Made by a program: the position numbers and the translations under genes. The notes beneath the pieces are model-generated. The model saw nothing but the letters and a program-made list of their open reading frames with translations. It searched no databases and had not been told where the DNA came from. Shown here piece after piece: positions 8,199 to 16,758 of a stretch of DNA of 33,333 nucleotides. The first letter of the stretch is position 1, and each line of letters starts with the position of its first letter. Source of the stretch: an uncultured Granulosicoccus sp. (GTDB lineage Bacteria; Pseudomonadota; Gammaproteobacteria; Granulosicoccales; Granulosicoccaceae); NCBI GenBank assembly GCA_938003775.1, contig CALKXZ010000425.1:1-33333 (forward strand), read 5' to 3'.

Positions 8199-8885
8199 AT
8201 GGCTGAAGAAGTCGACCCCTCCAAATTAGAAATTGCAGACGAGCTTATTGCTGAGCGCCGATCTGCCGCTCCGGGCCAGTTGCCCGAAGACATGAACCCC
8301 TTGCACAGAAAGATCATTGGTTTCATCGATACCACGAATGATTGGGTTGGCAAGATTGTCTGCTGGTTCATTGTGCCTTTATGCCTGGCGATGGTGTACG
8401 AGGTGATTGCCCGCAAATTCGGTATTTCACCCAGCGCTTGGTTAGCTGAAATATCGCGGGTATTTAATAACCCAGATGCCCCAAGCCAAATTCAACCGGC
8501 GCCCACCCTGTGGGCCTACGATGTAAGCCGCATGCTGTACGGCGCACTTTTTATGCTGGGGGCTGGTTATGCGCTGTCCAAGGGTGTGCACATCCGAGCC
8601 GATTTCATCTATCGAAACTGGTCTGATCGCACGCAAGGCATTGTTGATCTTTTTCTGTATGTCACGTTGTATTTCGTCGCTATGGGTTTTCTGTTTTGGT
8701 ACGGCGCCGAGTACGCCTGGACAGCCTGGTCGCGTGGTGAACGTGCCATGGACACCGCTTGGATGCCACAACTGGGTCCCATTCGCTCTGCTATTCCTAT
8801 CGGTGCTTTCCTGCTGATCATGCAAGGGGTGTCCGAATCATTGAAAAGTTGGTATGCCGCAACCCGTGGGAGATGGCCGGTATGA
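8199..8885 (+). CDS. TRAP transporter small permease (DctQ-type)
   Basis: This 228-residue protein has a hydrophilic N-terminus of about 45 residues and then four hydrophobic segments, as expected for the DctQ subunit. The first begins near WVGKIVCWFIVPLCLAMVYEVIARK; the second follows WAYDVSRMLYGALFMLGAGYAL; then come VHIRADF and two more helices. I chose the ATG at 8199 (MAEEVDPSK); a TTG at 8124 would add 25 residues without family character. The insert between the first two helices (about 25 residues, NNPDAPSQIQPAP) is longer than in compact DctQ proteins and is typical of the subfamily with larger permeases. The stop codon overlaps the start of the large permease gene (ATGA), indicating translational coupling. 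Confidence 0.9.
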   Translation: MAEEVDPSKLEIADELIAERRSAAPGQLPEDMNPLHRKIIGFIDTTNDWVGKIVCWFIVPLCLAMVYEVIARKFGISPSAWLAEISRVFNNPDAPSQIQPAPTLWAYDVSRMLYGALFMLGAGYALSKGVHIRADFIYRNWSDRTQGIVDLFLYVTLYFVAMGFLFWYGAEYAWTAWSRGERAMDTAWMPQLGPIRSAIPIGAFLLIMQGVSESLKSWYAATRGRWPV

Positions 8886-10243
8886 GTCCTGAAATTATCG
8901 GTCTATTCATGATCGGGGCGATGTTGTTCGCCATCTTTATCGGTTTTCCCATTTCGTTCACGCTCATTTTTCTGGGTACCGTATTTGGCTACTGGGGTTT
9001 TGGCCAACTAACCTTCTATCTCGAGATGTTGCAGTTCAACAGCGCGATGATGGAGCAAACACTCTCAGCGGTGCCGTTGTTTATTTTCATGGGCATTCTG
9101 ATGGAACAAGCGGGCCTGATGGAGCGGTTGTTTACCGCCGTGCAACTCATGCTTTCTCGAGTTCGCGGTTCTTTATATATTGCGGTTTTGTTTGTATCCA
9201 CCATCTTCGCAGCAGCAACCGGTATTGTTGGCGCATCGGTCACTATCTTGGGCATCATGGCTGCCAAGACCATGAATCGCAGTGGTTACGATGTGCAACT
9301 GTCTGCAGGTGCCATCACTGCTGGTGGTACGCTGGGCATTCTGATTCCGCCCAGTATCATGCTAGTGGTTATGGGCCCCATCATGGAAGTGCCGGTAACC
9401 GACCTATTCGCAGCGGCAATTATTCCCGGCATGCTAATGGCCTTTCTGTATGTTGGTTACGCGCTAGTACGCTGCCATCTGAACCCATCACTCGGACCCG
9501 TACTTCCTGAGGAATACCGCGCCGATTCAATGTGGGTCATTGTTCGTGAATTCTTGTTAGGTCTGGTACCTCCAGCTGCGCTGGTTGGTTTCGCACTGGG
9601 AAGTATTCTATTGGGTCTTGCCACACCCACTGAGGGCGCGGCAATGGGCGCATTTGGCGCATTTCTGTTAACGGTTGCCTATCGCAAACTGACTTACAAA
9701 AAATTCCGCGATGCGCTGATTAAAACGCTGGAAATCTCGGTGCTCATCTTGTTTCTGGTGGCGGCTTCCAACTTTTTTGGTGCAGTCTTTTCCAAGCTTG
9801 GCACACCAGGGATGCTAACTGAGTACCTGCTAACGCTTGAGTTCTCGCCCTACATCGTTCTGATTATTATCATGGCGTTGATTTTCTTACTGGGCTGGCC
9901 TTTAGAATGGGTGCCGATCGTTTTGATCATCGTACCGATTTTGCTACCACTGGTTGAAAGCCTGGAATTCACGGGGGTCCTGGCTAACACACAGGATCGA
10001 CTTATCTGGTTCGGCATACTGGTGGCGGTAAATCTACAAACCGCGTGGTTATCCCCACCTGTGGCGTTGTCTGCCTACTTCCTTAAAGGTGTTGTGCCTG
10101 AATGGGATCTGAAGGACATCTACTTCGGCATGATGCAATTCATGGTCATCCAGCTACTGGGACTGATTCTGATCATCGCCTTCCCGATGATCGCCCTGTG
10201 GCTGCCACACTACTTCGACGCTCAAGCTGCTCTGGGCAACTAA
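8882..10243 (+). CDS. TRAP transporter large permease (DctM-type)
   Basis: The 453-residue product is almost wholly hydrophobic, with about a dozen membrane segments. It carries DctM signatures: FIGFPISFTL near the start, PLFIFMGILMEQAG, GTLGILIPPSIMLVVMG, ATPTEGAAMGAFGAF and LPLVESLEF. DctM is the Na+-coupled transport subunit that moves substrate released by the binding protein. The ATG at 8882 overlaps the TGA of the small permease by ATGA and has GGGAG about 10 bases upstream; an ATG three codons earlier (8873) is possible. An upstream in-frame start at 8759 lies deep inside the previous gene and is not credible. A strong terminator follows at 10273. Confidence 0.93.
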   Translation: MSPEIIGLFMIGAMLFAIFIGFPISFTLIFLGTVFGYWGFGQLTFYLEMLQFNSAMMEQTLSAVPLFIFMGILMEQAGLMERLFTAVQLMLSRVRGSLYIAVLFVSTIFAAATGIVGASVTILGIMAAKTMNRSGYDVQLSAGAITAGGTLGILIPPSIMLVVMGPIMEVPVTDLFAAAIIPGMLMAFLYVGYALVRCHLNPSLGPVLPEEYRADSMWVIVREFLLGLVPPAALVGFALGSILLGLATPTEGAAMGAFGAFLLTVAYRKLTYKKFRDALIKTLEISVLILFLVAASNFFGAVFSKLGTPGMLTEYLLTLEFSPYIVLIIIMALIFLLGWPLEWVPIVLIIVPILLPLVESLEFTGVLANTQDRLIWFGILVAVNLQTAWLSPPVALSAYFLKGVVPEWDLKDIYFGMMQFMVIQLLGLILIIAFPMIALWLPHYFDAQAALGN

Positions 10244-10272
10244 CGCGCCGTTTTCGTCGAGTACCAAACAGG

Positions 10273-10317
10273 CCCGCAATTGCTCGCGTTTAGCGCGCCA
10301 ATTGCGGGTCTTTCTTG
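10273..10317 (+). terminator. Rho-independent terminator of the TRAP operon
   Basis: A perfect 10-bp stem, CCCGCAATTG (10273-10282) with CAATTGCGGG (10299-10308), has a GC-rich loop and is followed by the T-rich TCTTTCTT. It lies 30 bases after the large permease stop. Confidence 0.87.
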
Positions 10318-10457
10318 GTTATCAGGGCGCGGTTTTCCCTTTTCGACTTAACCACTGGCCTGAATGATTGCAGGATTCCAGGCTAGGACGAACCAGGTAA
10401 TTTCAATGTTCACCCTACTCAATAAATTCAGAACGACAGTCGTGTCCGGAGAACACC

Positions 10458-11093
10458 ATGCTTGATCAATTTCTCGGTTTTGGTCAGATCATCATCGCTG
10501 ACCTTGTTCTTTCCGGTGATAACGCACTGATTATCGGCATGGCAGCAGCGGGGCTTGCGCCGCCACTGCGGAAAAAAGCCATTCTCTATGGGATGATCAT
10601 AGCCGCCGTTTTGCGCGTCGTATTTGCTGTCATCGCTACTAAACTGCTGGGTATTCCTGGCATTTACTTTATCGGTGGCTTGCTGTTGTTTTGGGTCTGC
10701 TGGCGATTATTCGCTGAAATTCGTCAGGGTGTGGACGCAGAAGCCGAGCATGCGATGGCCTTGGCTAGTGATGATTCAGAAGGCTACACAGGGGCACCCA
10801 GGCGGAGTCTGGGCGCAGCGTTACTATCAATCACCATTGCCGACATTTCCATGTCACTGGACAATGTTCTGGCGGTCGCCGCCATTGCTGACGGTGATAC
10901 TCGCCAACTGGTTTTCGGTTTGGCGCTAGCGATTGTGCTGATGGCTTTCGCCGCTACCATGATTATGAAACTACTGGCTCGTTACCCATGGATTTCGTGG
11001 GTCGGACTAATAGTGCTGGTTTACGTATCGGCGGACATGCTCTATCGCGGTGTTTTCGATCCGAGAACCGGAATCCTGGCCATGCTGACCTAA
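10458..11093 (+). CDS. TerC-family integral membrane protein (YjbE-like)
   Basis: The 211-residue protein has six or seven hydrophobic segments and the two acidic membrane motifs of the TerC/LysE-type superfamily: LVLSGDNALIIGMAA near the N-terminus (Asp21-Asn22) and ISMSLDNVLAVAAIA in the second half. Between the halves is a polar loop (residues about 90-118). TerC-family proteins of this short type are implicated in metal-ion handling, notably manganese export, often to supply exported metalloenzymes; the ion here cannot be told from sequence. A GGAGA ribosome binding site lies 6 bases before the ATG. I looked for a yybP-ykoY manganese riboswitch upstream and did not recognise one. Confidence 0.88.
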   Translation: MLDQFLGFGQIIIADLVLSGDNALIIGMAAAGLAPPLRKKAILYGMIIAAVLRVVFAVIATKLLGIPGIYFIGGLLLFWVCWRLFAEIRQGVDAEAEHAMALASDDSEGYTGAPRRSLGAALLSITIADISMSLDNVLAVAAIADGDTRQLVFGLALAIVLMAFAATMIMKLLARYPWISWVGLIVLVYVSADMLYRGVFDPRTGILAMLT

Positions 11094-11097
11094 ATAG

Positions 11098-11119
11098 CGA
11101 CTTAACAGGGCGTAAGTCG
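11098..11119 (+). other. Hairpin just after the TerC-family gene
   Basis: A 7-bp perfect stem, CGACTTA (11098-11104) with TAAGTCG (11113-11119), begins 5 bases after the stop codon. It lacks a T-tract, so it may be an mRNA 3'-end structure rather than a full terminator. Confidence 0.5.
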
Positions 11120-11264
11120 TGACAGACAAAGGTAGTCGGCAATGGGTTGCAGTGAGCTCCTGAACGGTGCAAACAAGCGTAATTAATCAATGACATCCCT
11201 TTAACCCATGAAGCCAAGCAGGTAACCTCTACGGTTCAACTGATTCATACGCAAATCAATACCT

Positions 11265-12257
11265 GTGAAAGCTCTGGTCTACACTGGCACGCAAAGTCTC
11301 GAATTCCGTGAAGAACCGATGCCTAAAGCATCGGCCAATGAGTCTCTCGTACGCATTGAAGCGTCCGGAATATGCGGCTCTGATATGCACGCTTGGCATG
11401 GTCACGATGCCAGGCGAGTTCCACCGATGATTCTGGGTCATGAGCTCTCTGGTGTTGTTATCGGTGGTACCAGAGACGGTGAGCGTGTGGCAATCAACCC
11501 GCTGATTACTTGCGGTCAGTGCCGCGATTGTCGTGCAGGTCTGCCCAATCTGTGCGCGTCACGGGATCTCCTCGGTCTGGGCAGAGCGGGTGGGTATGCC
11601 CAGCATGTTAGCGCTCCAACTGACAATCTACTGGCCATTCCAGATTCACTGCACGCAGTACACGCCAGCTTGATGGAACCCACGGCGGTATCGCTGCATG
11701 CGATACACCTCGCCGAGCGCGTGTTGAGCCGACCTATTTCAGAATGCCGTAGTCTGGTTATTGGTGGCGGTGCCATCGGCGCATTGGCTGCACTCATTCT
11801 TCAGCAAAAAGGCGCCCGTGAGATTGCAATAGCAGAGACCAGTGATTTTCGAAGAGACAGTTTGCAGGCCATGTGTAACGCCGTCGTTTACGACCCTCTA
11901 TCCGCCGACACCCCACCTGACAACCATTTTGAATTAGTCATAGATGCCGTCGGTAGTGGCGCTACTCGCAATGCGGCCAGCAAGCTCGTCAGAACAGGCG
12001 GTGTTATTTCACACATTGGGTTACAGGACAACGAAGCAGGTCTCGACACGCGTCGACTCACACTGCAGGAAATTAAATTCATTGGTAATTACACCTATAA
12101 CCCAAGTGACTTACAAGCGTCACTGGATCTACTCGCAGAAGGGGCGTTAGGCTCACTCAACTGGGTTGAAACACGCGCTTTGGCAGACGGTGCAGAGGCC
12201 TTCAACGACATACATCACGCACGCACATCAGCCCCCAAAATAGTATTACTGCCGTAA
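11265..12257 (+). CDS. Zinc-dependent medium-chain alcohol/polyol dehydrogenase
   Basis: The 330-residue protein is a medium-chain dehydrogenase with a GroES-like catalytic half and a Rossmann half. Catalytic zinc ligands are visible as Cys37 in GICGSDMH and His59-Glu60 in GHE. The structural-zinc lobe is CGQCRDCRAGLPNLC (Cys83, 86, 89, 97). The coenzyme-binding glycine motif is VIGGGAIGALAAL. The overall pattern is closest to sorbitol, threonine or galactitol-1-phosphate-type dehydrogenases, so oxidation of a secondary alcohol with NAD+ is the likely reaction; the substrate is not assigned. The start is a GTG and no good ribosome binding site precedes it. It stands alone between the TerC-family gene and a secreted-protein gene, 171 bases after the former. 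Confidence 0.9.
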   Translation: MKALVYTGTQSLEFREEPMPKASANESLVRIEASGICGSDMHAWHGHDARRVPPMILGHELSGVVIGGTRDGERVAINPLITCGQCRDCRAGLPNLCASRDLLGLGRAGGYAQHVSAPTDNLLAIPDSLHAVHASLMEPTAVSLHAIHLAERVLSRPISECRSLVIGGGAIGALAALILQQKGAREIAIAETSDFRRDSLQAMCNAVVYDPLSADTPPDNHFELVIDAVGSGATRNAASKLVRTGGVISHIGLQDNEAGLDTRRLTLQEIKFIGNYTYNPSDLQASLDLLAEGALGSLNWVETRALADGAEAFNDIHHARTSAPKIVLLP

Positions 12258-12408
12258 CCCCTATGATTTGCAATAGACAATCCTCTCAAACACCTGATCA
12301 CCCTACCTAAGCGCCATCGATTGAATTCCACAACCCGAAACATCCATGGTTTTGCGGGCCTTTATCCCTGCAGAAAGTCTCACTAACTAATGGAAATGAC
12401 GTTTATTC

Positions 12409-12438
12409 ATGGTTCAGTGCAAACTGGTGCTGAACCAT
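12409..12438. promoter_or_regulatory. Inverted repeat upstream of the secreted Cys-rich protein
   Basis: A perfect 9-bp inverted repeat, ATGGTTCAG (12409-12417) and CTGAACCAT (12430-12438), is centred about 60 bases before the ATG at 12484. No T-tract follows on either strand, so an operator is as likely as a terminator for the upstream dehydrogenase. Confidence 0.4.
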
Positions 12439-12483
12439 TACCTCATTCAAGTATCAATTGTTCAACTTCTGATTTAGAAAATC

Positions 12484-13290
12484 ATGACTGAGATCACCCA
12501 TACCAGAGTGCGAATAGTCCCTGACATCATCCAATGCCTAGTTGGCGTGACGCTGTTTATCATGCTATCTGTTATGAGTTTCAACGCCTATGCACTGGAA
12601 TTTGAATGTCAAGCACCTGGAGACACCCGCTACTTGCGTGTTGACATACCTGGAGAGGAACGCCTGTGCGAAGTCAGTGTCAAGTACCAGCTCACCGGTG
12701 AGCGCAGAGTCATGTGGTACGCAGAAAACGACACGCTGTTTTGCTCGGCTAAAGCCTATGAATTGCGCGAGAAATACGAGAACCTCTGGAATTTTAAATG
12801 CAGCAACTGGCCGGATACAGACGGCATTGATAAATTATCTCCGTCGCACAGAGCCATACTCGACGTTCAACTCAAATCGCTAATAACCCAAGGTCGTCAA
12901 TCCGCCGAGCCTTTTGAAGTGTCTGCCGTAAAAGCCACAGCGAGCACACCACTGGATCAACAACCGGGCACACTGGCACTGCAATTTTTTCTAACTACTG
13001 GTGATGTCACTCAAATCATTGTCAGTGATGGCCTTTCCTGGGAAGTGTTTGCAACCATAGACAACTTGGCTGAAAAAATAACAGGCGATGCAAATGTCAC
13101 CACCGCATTGATTGAAAACATTTCAGACAGTGGTGCGCTCGAAATCAGCACCACAGTGGCTGACGGTGCGACAAATGCCTGCTACGGCAATCAGGTTTTA
13201 ATGGTTCAGCCTGACAGCAATGTGTCGGTGCGAACAGTGCATCGGTATATTTGTGATAGTGCAAACGCCCGTGACAACGACCCAGGTTAA
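12484..13290 (+). CDS. Secreted protein of unknown function, cysteine-containing
   Basis: This 268-residue product has a hydrophobic stretch at about residues 12-33 ending in NAYA, a good signal-peptidase site. The mature part is therefore expected in the periplasm or outside. It begins with a compact region containing four Cys (42, 62, 87, 106), which could form two disulfides, and carries a further Cys pair near the C-terminus (NACYGN and RYICD). The C-terminal half alternates hydrophobic and polar residues as in beta-rich domains. I recognise no family. No clear ribosome binding site precedes the ATG. It is probably monocistronic: a 9-bp inverted repeat lies before it and the next gene is on the other strand. 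Confidence 0.75.
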   Translation: MTEITHTRVRIVPDIIQCLVGVTLFIMLSVMSFNAYALEFECQAPGDTRYLRVDIPGEERLCEVSVKYQLTGERRVMWYAENDTLFCSAKAYELREKYENLWNFKCSNWPDTDGIDKLSPSHRAILDVQLKSLITQGRQSAEPFEVSAVKATASTPLDQQPGTLALQFFLTTGDVTQIIVSDGLSWEVFATIDNLAEKITGDANVTTALIENISDSGALEISTTVADGATNACYGNQVLMVQPDSNVSVRTVHRYICDSANARDNDPG

Positions 13291-13318
13291 CAGCAGATAC
13301 GTTAAGCGACATACCCGC

Positions 13319-13657
13319 TTAGGCTAACGCCGTTCCATCTGGCACCGGCTCCATCGGTGCAACCAACACAATGGCCCCATCTTCTCGAGCCATACCGGTT
13401 ACCAGACACTCCGACATAAACGGACCAATCTGTTTCTTCGGAAAATTTACCACCGCCATAATCTGCTGCCCTAACAGGGCATCTCGGCTGTACAGATCTG
13501 TAATCTGTGCACTGGAGCGGCGAGTACCAATATACTCACCAAAGTCGATGGTAAGCTTCCATGCAGGGCGTCTGGCTTCGGGGAATTCCTGTACATCGAT
13601 AATGGTTCCCGCGCACAACTGCACCCGAGCAAAATCATCCCATTCGATCAGATCCAT
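13319..13657 (-). CDS. csaA: tRNA-binding-domain protein, CsaA-like
   Basis: The 112-residue product is a stand-alone EMAP/OB-fold tRNA-binding domain, the size of bacterial CsaA. It shows DFARVQLCAGTIIDVQEFPEARRPAWKLTIDFG, then SSAQITDLYS, the VVNFPKKQIGPFMSECLVTGM core and a C-terminal VAPMEPVPDGTALA. CsaA has been described as an export-associated chaperone and as a tRNA-binding dimer; the physiological role is not settled. I chose the ATG at 13657 (MDLIEWDDF), which matches the family start. A longer form from 13696 adds 13 residues with no family character. It is transcribed towards the secreted-protein gene, with only 28 bases between the two stop codons. Confidence 0.88.
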   Translation of the reverse strand: MDLIEWDDFARVQLCAGTIIDVQEFPEARRPAWKLTIDFGEYIGTRRSSAQITDLYSRDALLGQQIMAVVNFPKKQIGPFMSECLVTGMAREDGAIVLVAPMEPVPDGTALA

Positions 13658-14074
13658 AGTATTAGGTTTCTCTGTTTTTAATCTGTGTTGTAACAATGCG
13701 CGACCAACGCAACATCAATGGATGACTCAGGATTCTCACACCCAGATAAACGATATCAATAGCGCTGGAATCTTGACAATTCAGATGCGACAACAACCTG
13801 CGAGATGACTTGCCAGTCGTATTCATATCATCGTTCACCCAGTACTTTTTTAGCAGACGTAATTCAATATTTTACCGTAAGACACTAAGGTTTTAGGACC
13901 TACTTCAAGTTCCTGCCAGTAGTGGATCGCCCATGACTCCATAAAGGCAGAACCAAGCCGACACCAGTAGTGTCACTACAGCTGAATTTGTGCCCAAAGC
14001 CAGCGAATAGAAGCTTGCCGGTACAGATAAGCATTGTTGTCAGAAAACAATAATAACAAGAGAGGCAACCGGTT
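13658..14074 (+). other. Divergent 417-base gap, no gene seen
   Basis: This region lies between the divergent csaA-like and OmpA-lipoprotein genes and must hold promoters for both. It is AT-rich in parts (13850-13900). Two small inverted repeats are visible: GACAC/GTGTC (13960-13964 with 13970-13974) and ATTGTT/AACAAT (14033-14038 with 14046-14051), the latter just before the AGAGAGG ribosome binding site of the lipoprotein gene. I see no convincing promoter pair and no coding signal. Confidence 0.6.
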
Positions 14075-14761
14075 ATGAAAACACTTAGAATTACGCTCAT
14101 CGCCGCTACAACGACATTGATGGTTATCAGCGGCTGCGCAACCGATGATCCCAATCGACGAGCCAAGACCGGGGCCGCCATTGGCGCGATTGCTGGCGGT
14201 GTCATCGGTAATCAGACGAGTAGCAAAAACGGTAAGTACGTTGGCGCAGTTGTCGGTGCATTAACTGGTGCAGCCGTGGGCAACTACATGGACAAGCAGC
14301 AGCGCAAGCTTGAGCAGCAACTGGCCAAGGAGCGACGCGACAAACAAATTAGCGTGACCCGAATTGATGAAGAAACTCTGCGCCTTGATGTACGTAGCGA
14401 AGCATCATTCGACATCAACAGCGACAGAATCCAAGATGGCTTTCGTAATAGCTTAAAGACCATGGCTGAGGTGATCGATGAATATGATCAGACAGCCGTA
14501 CATATCATCGGGCATACGGATAGTACAGGCACACTAAGCTACAACCAGCAGCTGTCTGAAAAACGTGCGACATCGGTGTCGCGTTATCTCAGCCGTGCAG
14601 GTGTTGAGCGACCTAGAATGCGCTTTTCAGGCCGCGGAGAAACAAAGCCACTGGATACAAACGATACGGTGTCGGGCAGAAGCCGTAATCGCCGAGTTGA
14701 AATCTATCTAAAAACGATTGTTAAGGGTCGCGAGAACGACGCTTTTCGCGCACCCATCTAA
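14075..14761 (+). CDS. Glycine-zipper/OmpA-domain lipoprotein (YiaD-like)
   Basis: The 228-residue protein has a lipoprotein signal with lipobox VISGC (Cys21). A glycine-zipper segment (about residues 33-70, GAAIGAIAGGVIGN and VGAVVGALTGAAVGN) probably inserts in or packs against a membrane. A short charged helix follows, then an OmpA C-terminal domain with HIIGHTDSTG, the LSEKRATSVSRYL segment, GRGETKP and GRSRNRRVEI. It should tie the outer membrane to peptidoglycan, as YiaD-type proteins do. A good ribosome binding site (AGAGAGG) precedes the ATG. It is followed by a bidirectional hairpin and the convergent permease gene, so it is monocistronic on this side. Confidence 0.92.
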   Translation: MKTLRITLIAATTTLMVISGCATDDPNRRAKTGAAIGAIAGGVIGNQTSSKNGKYVGAVVGALTGAAVGNYMDKQQRKLEQQLAKERRDKQISVTRIDEETLRLDVRSEASFDINSDRIQDGFRNSLKTMAEVIDEYDQTAVHIIGHTDSTGTLSYNQQLSEKRATSVSRYLSRAGVERPRMRFSGRGETKPLDTNDTVSGRSRNRRVEIYLKTIVKGRENDAFRAPI

Positions 14762-14783
14762 CGGCTCTATAACATCAATAAAC

Positions 14784-14813
14784 ACGGCACTGTGTAATCA
14801 ATCACAGTGCCGT
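14784..14813. terminator. Bidirectional terminator-like hairpin between convergent genes
   Basis: A perfect 11-bp stem, ACGGCACTGTG (14784-14794) with CACAGTGCCGT (14803-14813), has an 8-base loop. It lies between the convergent lipoprotein and permease genes. T-richness is weak on the plus side and modest on the minus side (GTTTATTG). Confidence 0.75.
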
Positions 14814-14842
14814 TACTGACACGTTAATCGCTGTAACGACCA

Positions 14843-16642
14843 TTAACCCGATAAAGGCCAAGCCCACAGAATGGTGGGGACACTAATGGCCGTTATGACT
14901 ATCTCGAGTGGTAAGCCCATACGCCAGTAGTCGCTAAACTTATAGCCCCCCGGCCCCATGACTAATGTGTTGCATTGATGACCTATAGGTGTCAGAAAGG
15001 CACACGATGCACCGACAGCGACCGCCATCAGAAACGGATCTGCACTGACATCCAGCGCGTTGGCCATGGCAATACCCAGCGGTGCCATCACCAGTGCAGT
15101 TGCAGCGTTGTTGATCACATCAGACAACAACATGGTGACGACCAGCAACAATGTCAGTATCACCGGAATGGAGAGCCCAGCGGTTACCTGTATCAGACTG
15201 TCTGCCACTAATTGCGTTGTGCCGGTGGTGGTCAGGGCATTGCCCACTGGAATCATGGCAGCGAGCAATACAATTACCGGCCAGTCGATATCGTCGTAGA
15301 TCTGCCGTGTCGAGAGAATGCCAGTCAGCACGTAAGCACCAACGGCCAATATAAACGCCACCGGTAGAGTCACGATACCGGCAATACCCAGGCCAATAGC
15401 CAACGCAAAAATCCCACTGGCCAGTGCAATCTTGCGCGTACGGTTCAAATTAATCGGACGACGCATCAGTGGCCACAACCCCAGCTGACCAAATTGCTGA
15501 TCAACAGCGTCACTGTCACCGTGCAACATCAAAACATCGCCGGCTCGGAAAATCTGTTGCCGCAAGCGTTGAGTCACTGGCCGGCCATGGCGAGCCAGCC
15601 CGACCAATGCCAATGTTCGACCGGTCTGACGACGAATAAATTCTACGCCCTTACCAATCAACGGCGAGTCATTGCGGACAATACCTTCCGCCATAATTTC
15701 ATTATCCGGCGACGGCTGGATAAACGTTGGGGTCGCCGTGCTACTAAGTTCCAAGCCATGCCGGTCAAGGAATGCTTTTAAGTCATCTGAATTGGCGCGC
15801 AGTATTAAAATGTCCTCTTCGGCTATTTGATAACTGGCACGAATGGCGCGCGCGAAACGACGCTTGCCAGCAACACCAATCACTTCAACACTGTCTTCAT
15901 CCAATCCGTCAATCTCACCCAAGGTTTTACCGGACAAGGCAGAGCTGGCTGGCACCTTGGCTTCCGTCAGATAAACACCCGCTGAGAGCGATGCAGCGTC
16001 TTCCTTGAACTCCAGTCGCGCACGCGGTATCAGGCGCCAGCCCACCAAGGTAATAAAAGCAAATCCGACCAACGCAATCGGCAGTCCGACCGGCGTAAAA
16101 TCAAACATCCCAAAGGGCTCACCAAATTCCTTCTCACGAATGCTGGCCACAATGATGTTCGGTGGGGTGCCAATCAGGGTCATCATGCCACCAAGCAAGC
16201 TACCAAACGCTAACGGCATCAGGATCAAACCGGGGGATCGACGTCTCTCCTGAGCCGTGGACAGGGCAATCGGCAGTAACAGCGCCAACGCGCCCACATT
16301 ATTCATAAACGCCGAAGCTACAGTGACGACGGCTGTCAACGCAGCAATATGAAGCACTGGGGTTTCTGTTAAATGGCTGATCCGGCTCGCCACCTCATCG
16401 ACCACCCCAGCATTACGCAGCGCACTGGAAATAATTAACACCGCAGCCACTGTGACCACCGCCGGATGTCCAAAGCCCGAAAACGCCTCATTCGGCTCGA
16501 CCAACCCTGCCAGCACGGCACACATGAGGCCAAACATGGCCACCAGGTCATAGCGCCAACGCCCACCCACAAAAGCGAGCAGGGTCACAAGCAGAATGGT
16601 GCTGATCATTATCTGAGGAGTGGCCATAAATGACGGCTTCAA
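14843..16642 (-). CDS. SLC13/DASS-type anion permease with two TrkA-C domains
   Basis: The 599-residue protein has two membrane halves separated by a soluble region. The first half has the SAFMNNVGALALLLPI and GGMMTLIGTPPNIIVA motifs of the divalent-anion:Na+ symporter superfamily. Residues about 205-395 form two TrkA-C (RCK_C) regulatory domains (AKVPASSALSGKTLGEI and then GIVRNDSPLIGKGVEFI). The second half repeats the transporter motif (SDVINNAATALVMAPL and FLTPIGHQCNTLVMGPGGY). Members transport sulfate, dicarboxylates or related anions; substrate is unassigned. Translation may start at the ATG at 16642 or at 16627. The gene is divergent from the DoeB-like gene, with about 116 bases between starts, suggesting shared control. 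Confidence 0.9.
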   Translation of the reverse strand: MKPSFMATPQIMISTILLVTLLAFVGGRWRYDLVAMFGLMCAVLAGLVEPNEAFSGFGHPAVVTVAAVLIISSALRNAGVVDEVASRISHLTETPVLHIAALTAVVTVASAFMNNVGALALLLPIALSTAQERRRSPGLILMPLAFGSLLGGMMTLIGTPPNIIVASIREKEFGEPFGMFDFTPVGLPIALVGFAFITLVGWRLIPRARLEFKEDAASLSAGVYLTEAKVPASSALSGKTLGEIDGLDEDSVEVIGVAGKRRFARAIRASYQIAEEDILILRANSDDLKAFLDRHGLELSSTATPTFIQPSPDNEIMAEGIVRNDSPLIGKGVEFIRRQTGRTLALVGLARHGRPVTQRLRQQIFRAGDVLMLHGDSDAVDQQFGQLGLWPLMRRPINLNRTRKIALASGIFALAIGLGIAGIVTLPVAFILAVGAYVLTGILSTRQIYDDIDWPVIVLLAAMIPVGNALTTTGTTQLVADSLIQVTAGLSIPVILTLLLVVTMLLSDVINNAATALVMAPLGIAMANALDVSADPFLMAVAVGASCAFLTPIGHQCNTLVMGPGGYKFSDYWRMGLPLEIVITAISVPTILWAWPLSG

Positions 16643-16758
16643 TGCTGGACAGGAAAGAAGAAAACGCGTGTGACAGCGTGTTGCATGGCTTTTGCATCAT
16701 TCACGAATCGGCCGATATTTAACCCGATTTGTTCCTACAGACACAGCACCCAGCGCAC

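Noticed and set aside
10318-10457. A yybP-ykoY manganese riboswitch ahead of the TerC-family gene
   Set aside because: I looked for the conserved GGGGAGTAG-type start and did not find it; the stretch is ordinary intergenic sequence.
13773-13778. TTGACA as a -35 box
   Set aside because: No acceptable -10 box lies 16 to 18 bases downstream.
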